This document shows, in pieces, positions 1-7,673 of a DNA stretch of 64,000 bases. Numbering within the stretch: the first letter of the stretch is position 1; each line of letters begins with the position of its first letter. Source of the stretch: CAXXIC01 sp049315325 (GTDB taxonomy: Bacteria > Bacteroidota > Bacteroidia > Bacteroidales > UBA7332); assembly GCA_049315325.1 (NCBI GenBank), contig JBMOKJ010000001.1:62001-126000 (forward strand), given 5' to 3'. Below the pieces are notes generated by a model. That model ran no database searches. It saw only the letters and a list, made by a program, of their open reading frames with translations, and was not told the origin of the DNA. The position numbers were made by a program, and so were the translations under genes.

Positions 1-234
1 TACGACCTCGGACTGATTTATAACGTGGATATTGATGACGAGAAAAACGTCAAGATTCTAATGACACTTACTGCTCCCAATTGCCCTGCAGCAGACTTTA
101 TCGTTGAAGATGTACGCATCAAAGTAGAAGGAATCGACGAGGTGAATAGCGTAGATATTGAGCTAACCTTTGAGCCAGCATGGGATAAAGAGATGATGAG
201 CGAAGAGGCAAAACTTGAACTCGGATTTTTGTAG
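1..234 (+). CDS. SufT-like/MIP18-family (DUF59) Fe-S assembly protein, 5'-truncated by window edge
   Basis: The first 78 bases-triplets read as an open frame already in progress at base 1 (first residues YDLGLIYNVDI). The D-LGLIY motif followed by a TLTAPNCPAADF segment, with its conserved cysteine, and the VDIELTFEPAWDKEMMSEEAK tail are typical of the MIP18/DUF59 family, whose bacterial members (SufT, PaaD-like) help mature iron-sulfur proteins in the cytoplasm. The N-terminus, perhaps 25-30 residues, lies outside the window. The gene ends 52 bases before lpxH, with a G+C-rich hairpin between them. The family call is solid; the precise role (SufT versus another DUF59 protein) is inferred. 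Confidence 0.8.
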   Translation, partial: YDLGLIYNVDIDDEKNVKILMTLTAPNCPAADFIVEDVRIKVEGIDEVNSVDIELTFEPAWDKEMMSEEAKLELGFL

Positions 235-253
235 AATAACACCTCTCCCTAAA

Positions 254-274
254 TCCCTCCCCAAAAGGGAGGGA
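254..274. terminator. G+C-rich hairpin between DUF59 gene and lpxH
   Basis: TCCCTCCC (254-261) pairs perfectly with GGGAGGGA (267-274) across a 5-nt loop. No long T-run follows, so it may be a weak terminator or a 3'-end stabilising hairpin rather than a strong intrinsic terminator. Confidence 0.45.
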
Positions 275-286
275 CTTCAATAGCTT

Positions 287-1042
287 ATGACACAACAAAA
301 GAAAATATATTTTGCTTCCGATGCACACTTTGGTGCCAAGACGTTGAAAAACTCGATTGAAAACGAGAAACGTTTTGTGCGCTGGCTCGACAGCATCAAA
401 CACGATGCCGAAGCAATTTACCTCGTGGGCGATATGATTGACTTTTGGTTCGAATACAAACACGTGGTGCCAAAAGGCTACACCAGATTTCTAGGTAAGC
501 TAGCCGAACTCACTGACATGGGCATAAATGTGCATTGGTTTATCGGCAACCATGACATTTGGATTTTTGGCTACATTCAGCAAGAGACGGGAGCAATTGT
601 GCATCACCGACCATTGCTAAAAGATTTCAACGGCAAAAAATTCTTTATCGGACATGGAGACGGACTGGGTGATAACTCTTGGACATTCAAGGTCATTCGC
701 TCCGTTTTTCACAATAAACTTGCGCAACGTATGTTTGGTTGGATTCACCCCGACGGAGCAATCTCATTCGCCCTTGGATGGTCGAAAAACAGTCGCGAAA
801 GCGGCAGCAGAGAGTACAAAGACTACCTTGGCGAAGATAAAGAACACCTTGTAATTTACGCAAAAGAGTTTTTGAAAACCCAACCTTCCATCAACTTTTT
901 TATCTTCGGACACCGCCACATCATGCTCGACCTTATGCTCAAACGCGAAAGCCGTGTCATCATTCTTGGCGACTGGATTCAACACTTCTCCTACGCTGTG
1001 TGGGATGGCAGCGATATGCGATTAGAGCAGTTTGAGATGTAG
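287..1042 (+). CDS. lpxH: UDP-2,3-diacylglucosamine diphosphatase-like metallophosphoesterase
   Basis: A 251-residue calcineurin-fold phosphoesterase. The metal ligands are all visible: SDAHFG (D12, H14), GDMIDFWFE (48-56), GNHD (87-90), GHGDG (122-126) and GHRH (208-211). The DFWFE and GHGDG signatures are those of the LpxH group, which hydrolyses UDP-2,3-diacylglucosamine to lipid X and UMP at the inner face of the cytoplasmic membrane in lipid A synthesis. Length agrees with LpxH (about 240-260). Bacteroidota carry more than one LpxH-like paralogue, so the lipid A role is the likeliest but not the only reading. The start at 287 follows the hairpin at 254-274; no other upstream start is plausible. 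Confidence 0.85.
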   Translation: MTQQKKIYFASDAHFGAKTLKNSIENEKRFVRWLDSIKHDAEAIYLVGDMIDFWFEYKHVVPKGYTRFLGKLAELTDMGINVHWFIGNHDIWIFGYIQQETGAIVHHRPLLKDFNGKKFFIGHGDGLGDNSWTFKVIRSVFHNKLAQRMFGWIHPDGAISFALGWSKNSRESGSREYKDYLGEDKEHLVIYAKEFLKTQPSINFFIFGHRHIMLDLMLKRESRVIILGDWIQHFSYAVWDGSDMRLEQFEM

Positions 1043-1060
1043 TTTAATTGTAAAATCTGC

Positions 1061-1068
1061 TATATTTG
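1061..1068 (+). promoter_or_regulatory. -7 box of the araC-type gene
   Basis: TATATTTG matches the Bacteroidota -7 consensus TAnnTTTG and lies 20 bases before the ATG at 1089. No clean -33 TTG is seen at 19-21 bp, so it may be weak or activated. Confidence 0.5.
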
Positions 1069-1088
1069 TGCCATTAAATAGGAATTTA

Positions 1089-1940
1089 ATGGTAATAAAC
1101 GAGGATAAGTTTAAGATAAATAAGGTGCTTGATCGAATCAATGAAAAGATCAACTCTGAGGATGACTCTAACGAACTATCTTTAGCTGAATTATCAGAAA
1201 TTGCAGGATTCTCTGAGCGTCAGTTTAGTCGTGTCTTTCCACGCTATTTGTCAGACTCATTCAATAAATACTACTCAACACTACGCTTGGAGTATGCTGC
1301 TCATCTGCTCAAAACTACTAATTTGTCTGTCCTTGCTATTAGTGAAAAAGTAGGCTATTCGAATGCTCCAGCGATAAATAAAGAGTTCAAAAAACGGTTC
1401 GAAACATCGCCTCTACATTTTCGTGCGACCCATCAACTTCAACCATTCGAAACAGGATTTCGAGAATTTGAAAATGTGCAACTACCTGCAATTCATCTGA
1501 TTTACAATTCGTCGATAACCAACTACAATCAATGTGTCAGCGTCGATTTTGAGCAGCAAAACTGGAATGAATTAGAATTGGAGGCACAACGATTGGGTGT
1601 CGCACTCGAAAATCCCAGTTATTGGGGAATTTGTTTCGATGATTCGAATGTCAGATTTGCCGAGGCGTGCAGGTTTTATGCTTGTGTGGAAGTCACCAAA
1701 ACATTAAAGAATCAAGATAAAATTAATTCGTTGACTGTTCCTGCCGGCAAGTATGCCAAATTTACCCACAAGGGCAGCTATGATTTACTAGAATCTCTCT
1801 ACGAAGATGTTTACAGACAAGCTCTTTTCTCCAACCAACTGACTTTGCGCTCCGGATTGGTGTTGGAAAAATACCTGAACAGCGTTGCAAACACCTCTGA
1901 AGCCGACCTTCTGACTGAGGTCTATTTCCCCATCAAATAG
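1089..1940 (+). CDS. AraC-family transcriptional regulator with GyrI-like effector domain
   Basis: Translated from the ATG at 1089 the protein has 283 residues. Residues about 10-115 form a double HTH of AraC type (LSLAELSEIAGFSERQFSR and LSVLAISEKVGYSNAPAINK, then FKKRFETSPLHFR). Residues about 130-283 resemble the GyrI/SOUL-like small-molecule domain seen in Rob and BmrR relatives (ending VYFPIK). The frame stays open upstream to 1032, but the -7 box at 1061-1068 places transcription start after that point, so 1089 is preferred. It sits directly upstream of two operons whose promoters share a 17-bp element (1952 and 3765); an inference is that this activator or repressor binds there. Confidence 0.85.
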   Translation: MVINEDKFKINKVLDRINEKINSEDDSNELSLAELSEIAGFSERQFSRVFPRYLSDSFNKYYSTLRLEYAAHLLKTTNLSVLAISEKVGYSNAPAINKEFKKRFETSPLHFRATHQLQPFETGFREFENVQLPAIHLIYNSSITNYNQCVSVDFEQQNWNELELEAQRLGVALENPSYWGICFDDSNVRFAEACRFYACVEVTKTLKNQDKINSLTVPAGKYAKFTHKGSYDLLESLYEDVYRQALFSNQLTLRSGLVLEKYLNSVANTSEADLLTEVYFPIK

Positions 1941-1951
1941 CCTGTCCTCTT

Positions 1952-1998
1952 TTGGCGATTTAGGATAACTGACCTCGCAATCCGACCTCCTACATTTG
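1952..1998 (+). promoter_or_regulatory. Promoter with shared 17-bp operator-like element (copy 1)
   Basis: TTGGCGATTTAGGATAA (1952-1968) lies 39 bp upstream of the -7 box TACATTTG (1991-1998), with CGACCTCC (1983-1990) abutting the box. The same 17-mer occurs at 3765-3781 with exactly the same 39-bp distance to its own -7 box, and CGACCTCC is also present there. No good -33 TTG is present, which suits an activator-dependent promoter. It would drive the nucleotidase gene at 2066. Confidence 0.65.
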
Positions 1999-2065
1999 TA
2001 TCGAAATTCAATCTGATTGAGTTTCGGTTTTGTTTTTTATTGTCAAAAATTTAATCATTTATTTC

Positions 2066-2563
2066 ATGAATAAGAAAATTCTCTATTTAGATTTGGATGG
2101 AGTGGTTGCCGATTTTGAAAAAGGAATCGAGGCGATTTATCCGGATATTAATTCTGCTCAAATCTTTTCTAATAAAGCGATAAGAGATGCCAAAATAGAT
2201 GCAATCTGTGCCGAAAACCCGACTATTTTCGAGCACTTACCTTTGGTGGATGGCGCTAAAAAGGCAGTGATTCGCCTTTTTGAAATCTACGAGGTCTATT
2301 TTCTCTCCACTCCGATGTGGGATTTACCCACTTCGTTTTCGGGAAAGCGAATCTGGTTAGAAAAACATTTTGGCGCTCTTGCCAAGAAACGCCTGATTCT
2401 CACTCATCGCAAAGACCTTAATGTGGGCGATTACCTGGTGGACGACCGTTTGCGCAATGGTGCTGATAAATTCGGTGGCAAGCACATTCATTTCGGGTCG
2501 ACAGAATTTCCTGATTGGCAGTCTGTCTTGACATATTTAGAACTTAATTCTCAAAAATATTAA
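2066..2563 (+). CDS. 5'(3')-deoxyribonucleotidase-like HAD hydrolase (NT5C family)
   Basis: A 165-residue HAD-superfamily phosphatase. Motif I is LDLDGVVADF with nucleophile D9 and acid/base D11; motif II is in FLSTPMWD; the downstream VDDRLRNGADKF carries the metal-binding acidic pair. DGVVADF and the short cap are characteristic of the NT5C (PF06941) family, which dephosphorylates (deoxy)nucleoside monophosphates. The ATG at 2066 is chosen over an upstream in-frame start at 2030 because homologous proteins begin a few residues before motif I and 2066 leaves a normal leader after the -7 box at 1991. It is followed after 19 bases by the unknown gene at 2583. Confidence 0.8.
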   Translation: MNKKILYLDLDGVVADFEKGIEAIYPDINSAQIFSNKAIRDAKIDAICAENPTIFEHLPLVDGAKKAVIRLFEIYEVYFLSTPMWDLPTSFSGKRIWLEKHFGALAKKRLILTHRKDLNVGDYLVDDRLRNGADKFGGKHIHFGSTEFPDWQSVLTYLELNSQKY

Positions 2564-2582
2564 TCCTTTAAAACTAAAAACT

Positions 2583-3764
2583 ATGAGCGAAAAAAGTGAA
2601 TTGAAAGAGTTGATGATTGCTTTGAATCAACTAAAATGGAGTCTCGACCCCGAAAATCTATTGGCGATAGATGTGGATAAATCTGAAACGGTGGAGAAGA
2701 TTGGGCAACTAATCGAAACCATCGCAACGAAGCTAAACGTGCGCGTTTCGAAACGGAATGTGGCAAAATTCTTTCTGCCGCCCTATTCTACCGAAAAAGA
2801 TTTCGATGAACAGTTGCAACTCTTGTTGGGTGTATCGGAATTACCCGCAAAAGCACAAAGTGAGCATGAATCGGAAATGGCTCTGCTGATTGAAAGTCGA
2901 ACTCCTTTTGAGCGATTTTTGATTTCGCAAACAGTTCGCCCTCAACTGAAAGCTTTATTTGCCGAAAAGCGAATTTCTGCTAATTTCTATACTCGGTTCG
3001 TTTACCAACGAATTTTGATGGAAGAACGCGACTATTTTGTGAACATTTCCGAAGCCCTGTTTTTGGGCAGCGACCCGGATATTGAATTGCTCGTGGAACG
3101 CATTGGCTGCGGCGATAGCGATTTGAACGAAGAAGAATTGGAGACTCTTCTCGACTTGGAATTGCCCTATTTCGATGAATTTTATCGCTATATGACAACC
3201 GAAGTTTTCAACCTCGTAAACGAGATGTGTTTTAACCTTGAAAATCCGGACACATCGATGAACGAAGCCGAATTGCTCGAACTTTATGCGTCGCAATTGA
3301 TGAATACGGTCTATCTCAAAATCAATAACCGATGTTATCAGATTTTGGCGGTCGAAGGTGCGCTGTACTCCGAAAAACATCCCGACCATTACACGCGCCG
3401 CTATCTTGAAAATGGGTTGAGTGGTCGATGGAATTTGGGCGAAGAGGGTGTTTTCATCTCCTTCAGTAGCTCCGAAAATGGGGATGAGATGTACGGTGGG
3501 CTGTTGATTTCGGCGGTGAAAGATTTGGAAGAAGATTATTTGATTGGCAATCGTGAAGGTGTGAAAGAACTGTTTCTTTTGGCTTACGATGGGGCAATAA
3601 AATCTCACTCACCTTCCATCTCTTTTGTTGCCAAGAAAAACTTCGATGGCGAACTAATAAAATCGAAACGAAAAGAGCTTGTGCCTCCCGCTGCCTATGG
3701 CAAAGAGGAGTTTGCCGATAAACTCTACCGTTTTGTTTTTCCGCTGACCGTCGATTGTCTCTGA
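2583..3764 (+). CDS. Hypothetical acidic protein, 393 residues
   Basis: I do not recognise this protein. It is soluble (no signal peptide or membrane segment), strongly acidic in its middle (SDLNEEELETLLDLELPYFDEF) and predicted mostly helical. The C-terminal third contains LENGLSGRWNLGEEGVFISFSSSENGDEMYGGLLISAV, which looks like a beta-rich segment, and the protein ends near KLYRFVFPLTVDCL. It follows the nucleotidase gene by 19 bp and probably shares its promoter. Codon usage and base composition match its neighbours. The shared operator upstream of both operons suggests it belongs to one regulon with the SLOG gene. Confidence 0.7.
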   Translation: MSEKSELKELMIALNQLKWSLDPENLLAIDVDKSETVEKIGQLIETIATKLNVRVSKRNVAKFFLPPYSTEKDFDEQLQLLLGVSELPAKAQSEHESEMALLIESRTPFERFLISQTVRPQLKALFAEKRISANFYTRFVYQRILMEERDYFVNISEALFLGSDPDIELLVERIGCGDSDLNEEELETLLDLELPYFDEFYRYMTTEVFNLVNEMCFNLENPDTSMNEAELLELYASQLMNTVYLKINNRCYQILAVEGALYSEKHPDHYTRRYLENGLSGRWNLGEEGVFISFSSSENGDEMYGGLLISAVKDLEEDYLIGNREGVKELFLLAYDGAIKSHSPSISFVAKKNFDGELIKSKRKELVPPAAYGKEEFADKLYRFVFPLTVDCL

Positions 3765-3811
3765 TTGGCGATTTAGGATAAGTCGGTAAGGGGGCGACCT
3801 CCGTATCTTTG
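3765..3811 (+). promoter_or_regulatory. Promoter with shared 17-bp operator-like element (copy 2)
   Basis: TTGGCGATTTAGGATAA at 3765-3781 begins right after the stop codon of the preceding gene, and the -7 box TATCTTTG is at 3804-3811. CGACCTCC is at 3795-3802. Element and spacing match the copy at 1952-1998, so the SLOG operon and the nucleotidase operon are probably co-regulated. Confidence 0.65.
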
Positions 3812-3848
3812 CAATATAATTCGTTAATCACTTAAAATTTAAAATGTT

Positions 3849-4217
3849 ATGAAAATTGCAATTATTGGAAGTCGCTCTTTTTCTGATTATCAAGAATTGG
3901 AAAATAAAGTTCAAAAATTCCTTGCCGAATGGAATTGCGAATTGAATTCATCTGTCGAAATCGTGAGTGGTGGTGCCGCTGGTGCCGATTCTCTGGGGGC
4001 AATTTTTGCGAAAAATCATCAATTGGAAATGACTTCGATTCTGCCTAATTGGAAAAAATATGGTCGCGGCGCCGGTATTGTTCGGAATCGAGAAATTGCC
4101 GAAACCGCCGATGCGGTGATTGCCTTTTGGGATGGTACTTCGAAAGGAACAAAATCGACCATTGATTTTTTCCGCGATCAAAAAAAGCGAATTAAAATCG
4201 TTCGTTTTGCTGCTTAA
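3849..4217 (+). CDS. SLOG-superfamily protein (DUF2493/YspA-like)
   Basis: A 122-residue Rossmann-like protein beginning MKIAIIGSRSFSDY, with a glycine-rich VSGGAAGADSLG loop (about 40-51) and a later ADAVIAFWDGTSKGTKSTI segment. This order is diagnostic of the SLOG superfamily DUF2493/YspA group, whose members are predicted nucleotide or nucleotide-derivative binders related to DprA and LOG enzymes; some occur in conflict systems. The ligand is unknown. It is the first gene behind the second copy of the shared operator-like element and is followed by a secreted unknown 25 bp downstream. Confidence 0.75.
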   Translation: MKIAIIGSRSFSDYQELENKVQKFLAEWNCELNSSVEIVSGGAAGADSLGAIFAKNHQLEMTSILPNWKKYGRGAGIVRNREIAETADAVIAFWDGTSKGTKSTIDFFRDQKKRIKIVRFAA

Positions 4218-4242
4218 TTCACTAAAATAAAACTTATAACTT

Positions 4243-4749
4243 ATGAAAAATCAACTAATTAAATCCGTTCTCATTTCGTTTCTAATTTTTGTCGCTTCTT
4301 CGTCAATGGCGCAGCAAGTCAAAAAAGTCTATTTCTCAGGGTATCAGTTTTGCCAATTTCAGCAAATGATTTTGGTTGGGTACAACAAATATCAGCCGAT
4401 GTTTACTAATTACGAAACATCAACGAGAAGCGGAAAAATAGAAATCAATGAAAAAACGAAACATTTCAAAATTGTTTGGACAGATGGCGATGTGTGGAAT
4501 TGCAAATACCGAACAAAAACGATCACGACTGATAGAGATGAAGCTTATGGTAATGTGATTATCACAAACTACGCTGGAAAATGGACTGATGAGGATGTTG
4601 AATGTGAACTACACATCATGAAAACCGCTAATCAGGGTTGCATTACCAACGTTCGCTCGGGACGCTTAAACGATTCCGACTTCCATACCGATGCATGGAA
4701 GAAATTCTTTGTGTTTGGCACAAATGGCGAGTGTTTTTCTAATAACTAA
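4243..4749 (+). CDS. Secreted hypothetical protein, 168 residues
   Basis: The protein starts with a classical Sec signal peptide (MKNQLIKSVLISFLIFVASSSMAQ, cleavage after SMA) and is otherwise a small, beta-rich, lysine- and aromatic-rich exported protein with four cysteines in the mature region, including one pair near CEL and GCIT that might form a disulfide. I do not recognise a family. It sits 25 bp after the SLOG gene and could be co-transcribed, although a periplasmic product beside a cytoplasmic nucleotide-binding protein gives little functional hint. Confidence 0.65.
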   Translation: MKNQLIKSVLISFLIFVASSSMAQQVKKVYFSGYQFCQFQQMILVGYNKYQPMFTNYETSTRSGKIEINEKTKHFKIVWTDGDVWNCKYRTKTITTDRDEAYGNVIITNYAGKWTDEDVECELHIMKTANQGCITNVRSGRLNDSDFHTDAWKKFFVFGTNGECFSNN

Positions 4750-4761
4750 CGAATAATTTTA

Positions 4762-4769
4762 TACTTTTG
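4762..4769 (+). promoter_or_regulatory. -7 box before the 4797 gene
   Basis: TACTTTTG matches TAnnTTTG and ends 27 bases before the ATG at 4797; no convincing -33 box is seen. Confidence 0.45.
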
Positions 4770-4796
4770 TAGGAAACCTTTAAAAACAAAAATAAT

Positions 4797-5468
4797 ATGG
4801 AAAATTCATTTTGGATTAACACTTCTACGAGAAAAACTATTGAATTAAGTTTTGATGAAATTGCAGACAGACTTTTTAACAAATACATACTTAGTTTCAA
4901 TAGTACTATTTATAGAATAGTAGATATTGAATTCTATTACTATACAAAGGACGAGGATTTATTTAAAGATGAATATGCCCATAAGAATGATGTTCAGCGA
5001 ACTAATGGTAAATGGTATTTTCATCCTTCTGGTATAGATATTACTATTGGAAATAGCGTCCATTTTGGCGGTATACTATTAAGAGGATTAGTAAAACTAT
5101 CAGAATCCGATTTCACTATTCAAAAAGAGATTCACGGACCTCAAAAAATTGTCACTGAATTATTTTCAAATGCTTTTGATGTCTTTTCGGGGAATATCGA
5201 AATAAAACTTGTAGATATTGAGAAGTTTGGGTTGAATGAAAACAAAAATTATAAACAAAATTCTATCAAAACAACACGAATAAATTTGGCCATTGAAAGA
5301 GACGAAACAGAAGAAAAGAATTTTTATCATGGCGATTACAGATATTTAATTCTACCATCTTTAAAGCATGCTGAAAAAACGAAAATTGCTAATAAAATGA
5401 GAGAGCAATTCAACCATTTGACAATCGACCAAATAAATAAAGAATTAGGTTCTAAATTCTTAAAATAA
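4797..5468 (+). CDS. Hypothetical cytoplasmic protein, 223 residues
   Basis: I do not recognise a domain with certainty. The protein has no signal peptide, contains a central HFGGILLRGLVKL segment and a GPQKIVTELFSNAF stretch. This order (DVQ-x-NGKWYFHPSGIDITIGN, then GGILLRG, then GP) recalls DNA-3-methyladenine glycosylase-like or 'methylpurine glycosylase fold' proteins that carry a GGILLRG/GP signature, but this is only a weak resemblance and no catalytic residue can be named. Its stop codon overlaps the start of the next gene by one base (TAATG), so the two are translationally coupled. The gene is more AT-rich than its neighbours. Confidence 0.65.
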   Translation: MENSFWINTSTRKTIELSFDEIADRLFNKYILSFNSTIYRIVDIEFYYYTKDEDLFKDEYAHKNDVQRTNGKWYFHPSGIDITIGNSVHFGGILLRGLVKLSESDFTIQKEIHGPQKIVTELFSNAFDVFSGNIEIKLVDIEKFGLNENKNYKQNSIKTTRINLAIERDETEEKNFYHGDYRYLILPSLKHAEKTKIANKMREQFNHLTIDQINKELGSKFLK

Positions 5469-6331
5469 TGCTAATCCAAGATAACCAAACCAATATCCTC
5501 TACCTGTCAGAGCTTCTGAAAGGTGAGTCCAAAGGATTCGAAAAGTACAAGCAGTTCTACGAGCGGTTTGTGCCTCTTTTGGAGGAGAATAATATCGAAG
5601 TTCGATTTCTGAAAAACACAAAAGATATTTGGGCAAGAGATTATATGCCGATTCAGATTCGTGAAGATGAATTTGTGCAATTCGACTATCAGCCGCCTTA
5701 TGCGTTGAAGTATAAAAAATACCAACACACCATTTCTGATCCTCACGAAGTTTGCGCTGCCAATGGATTTTCGCCCAAAATAAGCACGTTGAAAATCGAC
5801 GGTGGAAATGTAATCAAAGGCTCCGATTTTCTGATTTTAACTGATAGAGCGCTTGACCACAATCCCAATCGAGATGTGCGAAGTGAATTAGCAGAGCTGT
5901 TTAGTATTGAGGCTACGAATGTTTACTTCATTCCTGCTGAAAAAGACGACGAGATAGGTCATGCGGATGGAATGGTGCGAGTTGTTCGCGACAAACATCT
6001 GCTCATGAATGATTATTCGGTGCATCAAAAAGACAAAGAGCAGCATTTGAAAATGAACGAATGGGTTGCCGAAAGTCCATTTACCGTGTCCGTTGTTCCA
6101 TATTCCCCAAATCGGAACAAATACATAACTGCCACAGGCATTTACAGCAATTACTTGTTGGTGGACGATTGCCTATTTCTCCCGCAATTCGATATCGATT
6201 CTGACGGTGCGGCGATAGAAATTTTCTCTGATTTATTCCCTCAGAATAAGATTATTCCAGTTCTCTGCAACGAGATTGCCAACGAAGGTGGGGTGTTGAA
6301 TTGCATCAGTTGGAATATTTTTGCAAAATAA
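5468..6331 (+). CDS. Agmatine deiminase/peptidylarginine deiminase-family protein (short form)
   Basis: A 287-residue member of the guanidino-group modifying (pentein) fold. Visible catalytic landmarks are DIWARDYMP (WARD 55-58), DGGN (111-114), GHADG (164-168) and GGVLNC with Cys279 near the C-terminus, the order expected for Asp-His-Cys catalysis. The usual agmatine deiminase is about 340-370 residues, so this is a shorter variant and its substrate (agmatine, arginine derivative or other) cannot be read from sequence. It overlaps the stop of the upstream gene by one base, implying coupled translation with the unknown 223-residue protein. Confidence 0.75.
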   Translation: MLIQDNQTNILYLSELLKGESKGFEKYKQFYERFVPLLEENNIEVRFLKNTKDIWARDYMPIQIREDEFVQFDYQPPYALKYKKYQHTISDPHEVCAANGFSPKISTLKIDGGNVIKGSDFLILTDRALDHNPNRDVRSELAELFSIEATNVYFIPAEKDDEIGHADGMVRVVRDKHLLMNDYSVHQKDKEQHLKMNEWVAESPFTVSVVPYSPNRNKYITATGIYSNYLLVDDCLFLPQFDIDSDGAAIEIFSDLFPQNKIIPVLCNEIANEGGVLNCISWNIFAK

Positions 6332-6592
6332 TACCTTATTCCTCAAGTAAATAGCGAATCAGCAGAGCTAACTCTCACTTATATACACCACAATTACTGC
6401 ACAAAAGCAAGCAACCGGTGGTGCATTCTCATCCTAATCTAATCATAATACCATTTTGCAAACTTGCAAAATGTATCCGAACTAACTTTACAATCGTTTT
6501 GCAAAGTTGCAACGACCGTTTAATTTTACCGCCGATGCATTATTCAATCAGTCTAAACTATAACCAACAAACCCATATTCCCACAAACAAAA
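6332..6592. other. Intergenic, no gene seen
   Basis: Between the deiminase-like gene and the korB terminator. An open frame on the plus strand (from 6418) crosses this stretch but has no start context, odd composition and runs into the terminator and korB antisense, so it is not called. GCAAACTTGCAAAA/TTTTGCAAAGTTGCAA-like short inverted segments occur around 6456-6512 without a clear role. Confidence 0.5.
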
Positions 6593-6626
6593 AAAAGCTT
6601 CTGCACCAAACGGTACAGAAGCTTTT
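6593..6626 (-). terminator. Intrinsic terminator of korAB
   Basis: A perfect 11-bp stem, AAAAGCTTCTG (6593-6603) with CAGAAGCTTTT (6616-6626) and a 12-nt loop, 28 bases downstream of the korB stop. Reading the minus strand, a T-run follows the stem. Confidence 0.85.
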
Positions 6627-6653
6627 CTATTCAAACATCCAAAGAAGTAATTG

Positions 6654-7670
6654 TTATTTCACTTCCCAAGTTTCTCCACTCAGCAATAAATCTTGCAATT
6701 TGCGAATAGGTTTCTTCGCTTGAACATCTGCGATTTGTTTTTCAACTTCCTGATCGTAAGCAGTTGCTTCAACGTTGCGAATCACGCCAAGAGCCATTGG
6801 GAAACCATCGTGATGCATCATTGCCAATTTATAATGCAAGAAATTGTCTGAATCCTTTGCATCGTGGGTCAACAAATCATCTTCTGTAATTCCATTTTCG
6901 CCAATTACGACGACTTTCAGTTTGATGCCATCGAGCATAAGTCCTTTGTCGCGGTTAGCTCCAAAAATCATCTTTTCGCCGTGACGAAGGATGATGGTTT
7001 TTTCGGCACGAGTTGCTCTTTCGCTCACTTCGTCGTGAATACCATCAGCGAAGATAACACAGTTTTGAAGTAGCTCAACCACAGCAGCGCCTGCGTGTTT
7101 GGCAGCTGTAGTCATACACTCTTGCGAGGTAGCCATATCCACATCGATAGAGCGGGCAAAGAACTGACCACGAGCACCAAGCGTCAATTCTGCTGGTTCG
7201 AATGGCTCTTCGATTGTTCCGAATGGAGATGATTTGGTGACAAATCCTTTTTCGGTAGTAGGCGAGAATTGTCCCTTTGTCAAGCCATAAATGCGGTTGT
7301 TCATCAATATAATGTTGATATCGACATTGCGACGAACAGCATGAATAAAGTGATTTCCTCCAATCGCCAAGCAGTCGCCATCGCCGGTGATTTGCCAAAC
7401 AGAAAGTCTTGGATTTGCGACTTTCACACCAGTGGCAATGGCAGAACCACGTCCGTGAATAGTGTGAAAACCATACGTTGACATAAAGTAAGGCAATCGA
7501 GATGAACATCCAATCCCCGAAATAACGGCTGTTTGATGTGGCTCAAGACCAAGTTCGACCATCGATTTTTGAAGTGAAGTCAAAATGGCAAAGTCGCCAC
7601 AACCCGGACACCACGTTACTTTAGTATCGCTTTTAAAATCTGCTACAGTATATTGTTTTGTTGCGCTCAT
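6654..7670 (-). CDS. korB: 2-oxoglutarate:ferredoxin oxidoreductase, beta subunit
   Basis: A 338-residue thiamine pyrophosphate-binding subunit. It has the WCPGCGDFAIL motif near residue 20, SGIGCSSRLP, and the TPP/Mg signature GDGDCLAIGGNH followed by MNNRIYGLTKGQ. With KorA it oxidatively decarboxylates 2-oxoglutarate (or a related 2-oxoacid) to the acyl-CoA, reducing ferredoxin, in the anaerobic TCA branch. It follows korA by only 3 bases and shares its transcript. No separate ferredoxin-like subunit is encoded here, which is the normal Bacteroidota two-gene form. 2-oxoglutarate is the likeliest substrate but pyruvate or branched-chain acids cannot be excluded by eye. Confidence 0.88.
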   Translation of the reverse strand: MSATKQYTVADFKSDTKVTWCPGCGDFAILTSLQKSMVELGLEPHQTAVISGIGCSSRLPYFMSTYGFHTIHGRGSAIATGVKVANPRLSVWQITGDGDCLAIGGNHFIHAVRRNVDINIILMNNRIYGLTKGQFSPTTEKGFVTKSSPFGTIEEPFEPAELTLGARGQFFARSIDVDMATSQECMTTAAKHAGAAVVELLQNCVIFADGIHDEVSERATRAEKTIILRHGEKMIFGANRDKGLMLDGIKLKVVVIGENGITEDDLLTHDAKDSDNFLHYKLAMMHHDGFPMALGVIRNVEATAYDQEVEKQIADVQAKKPIRKLQDLLLSGETWEVK

Positions 7671-7673
7671 CGC

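Noticed and set aside
6418..6723. Plus-strand frame downstream of the deiminase-like gene
   Set aside because: It crosses the korB terminator and the korB coding end antisense and has no recognisable composition or start signal.
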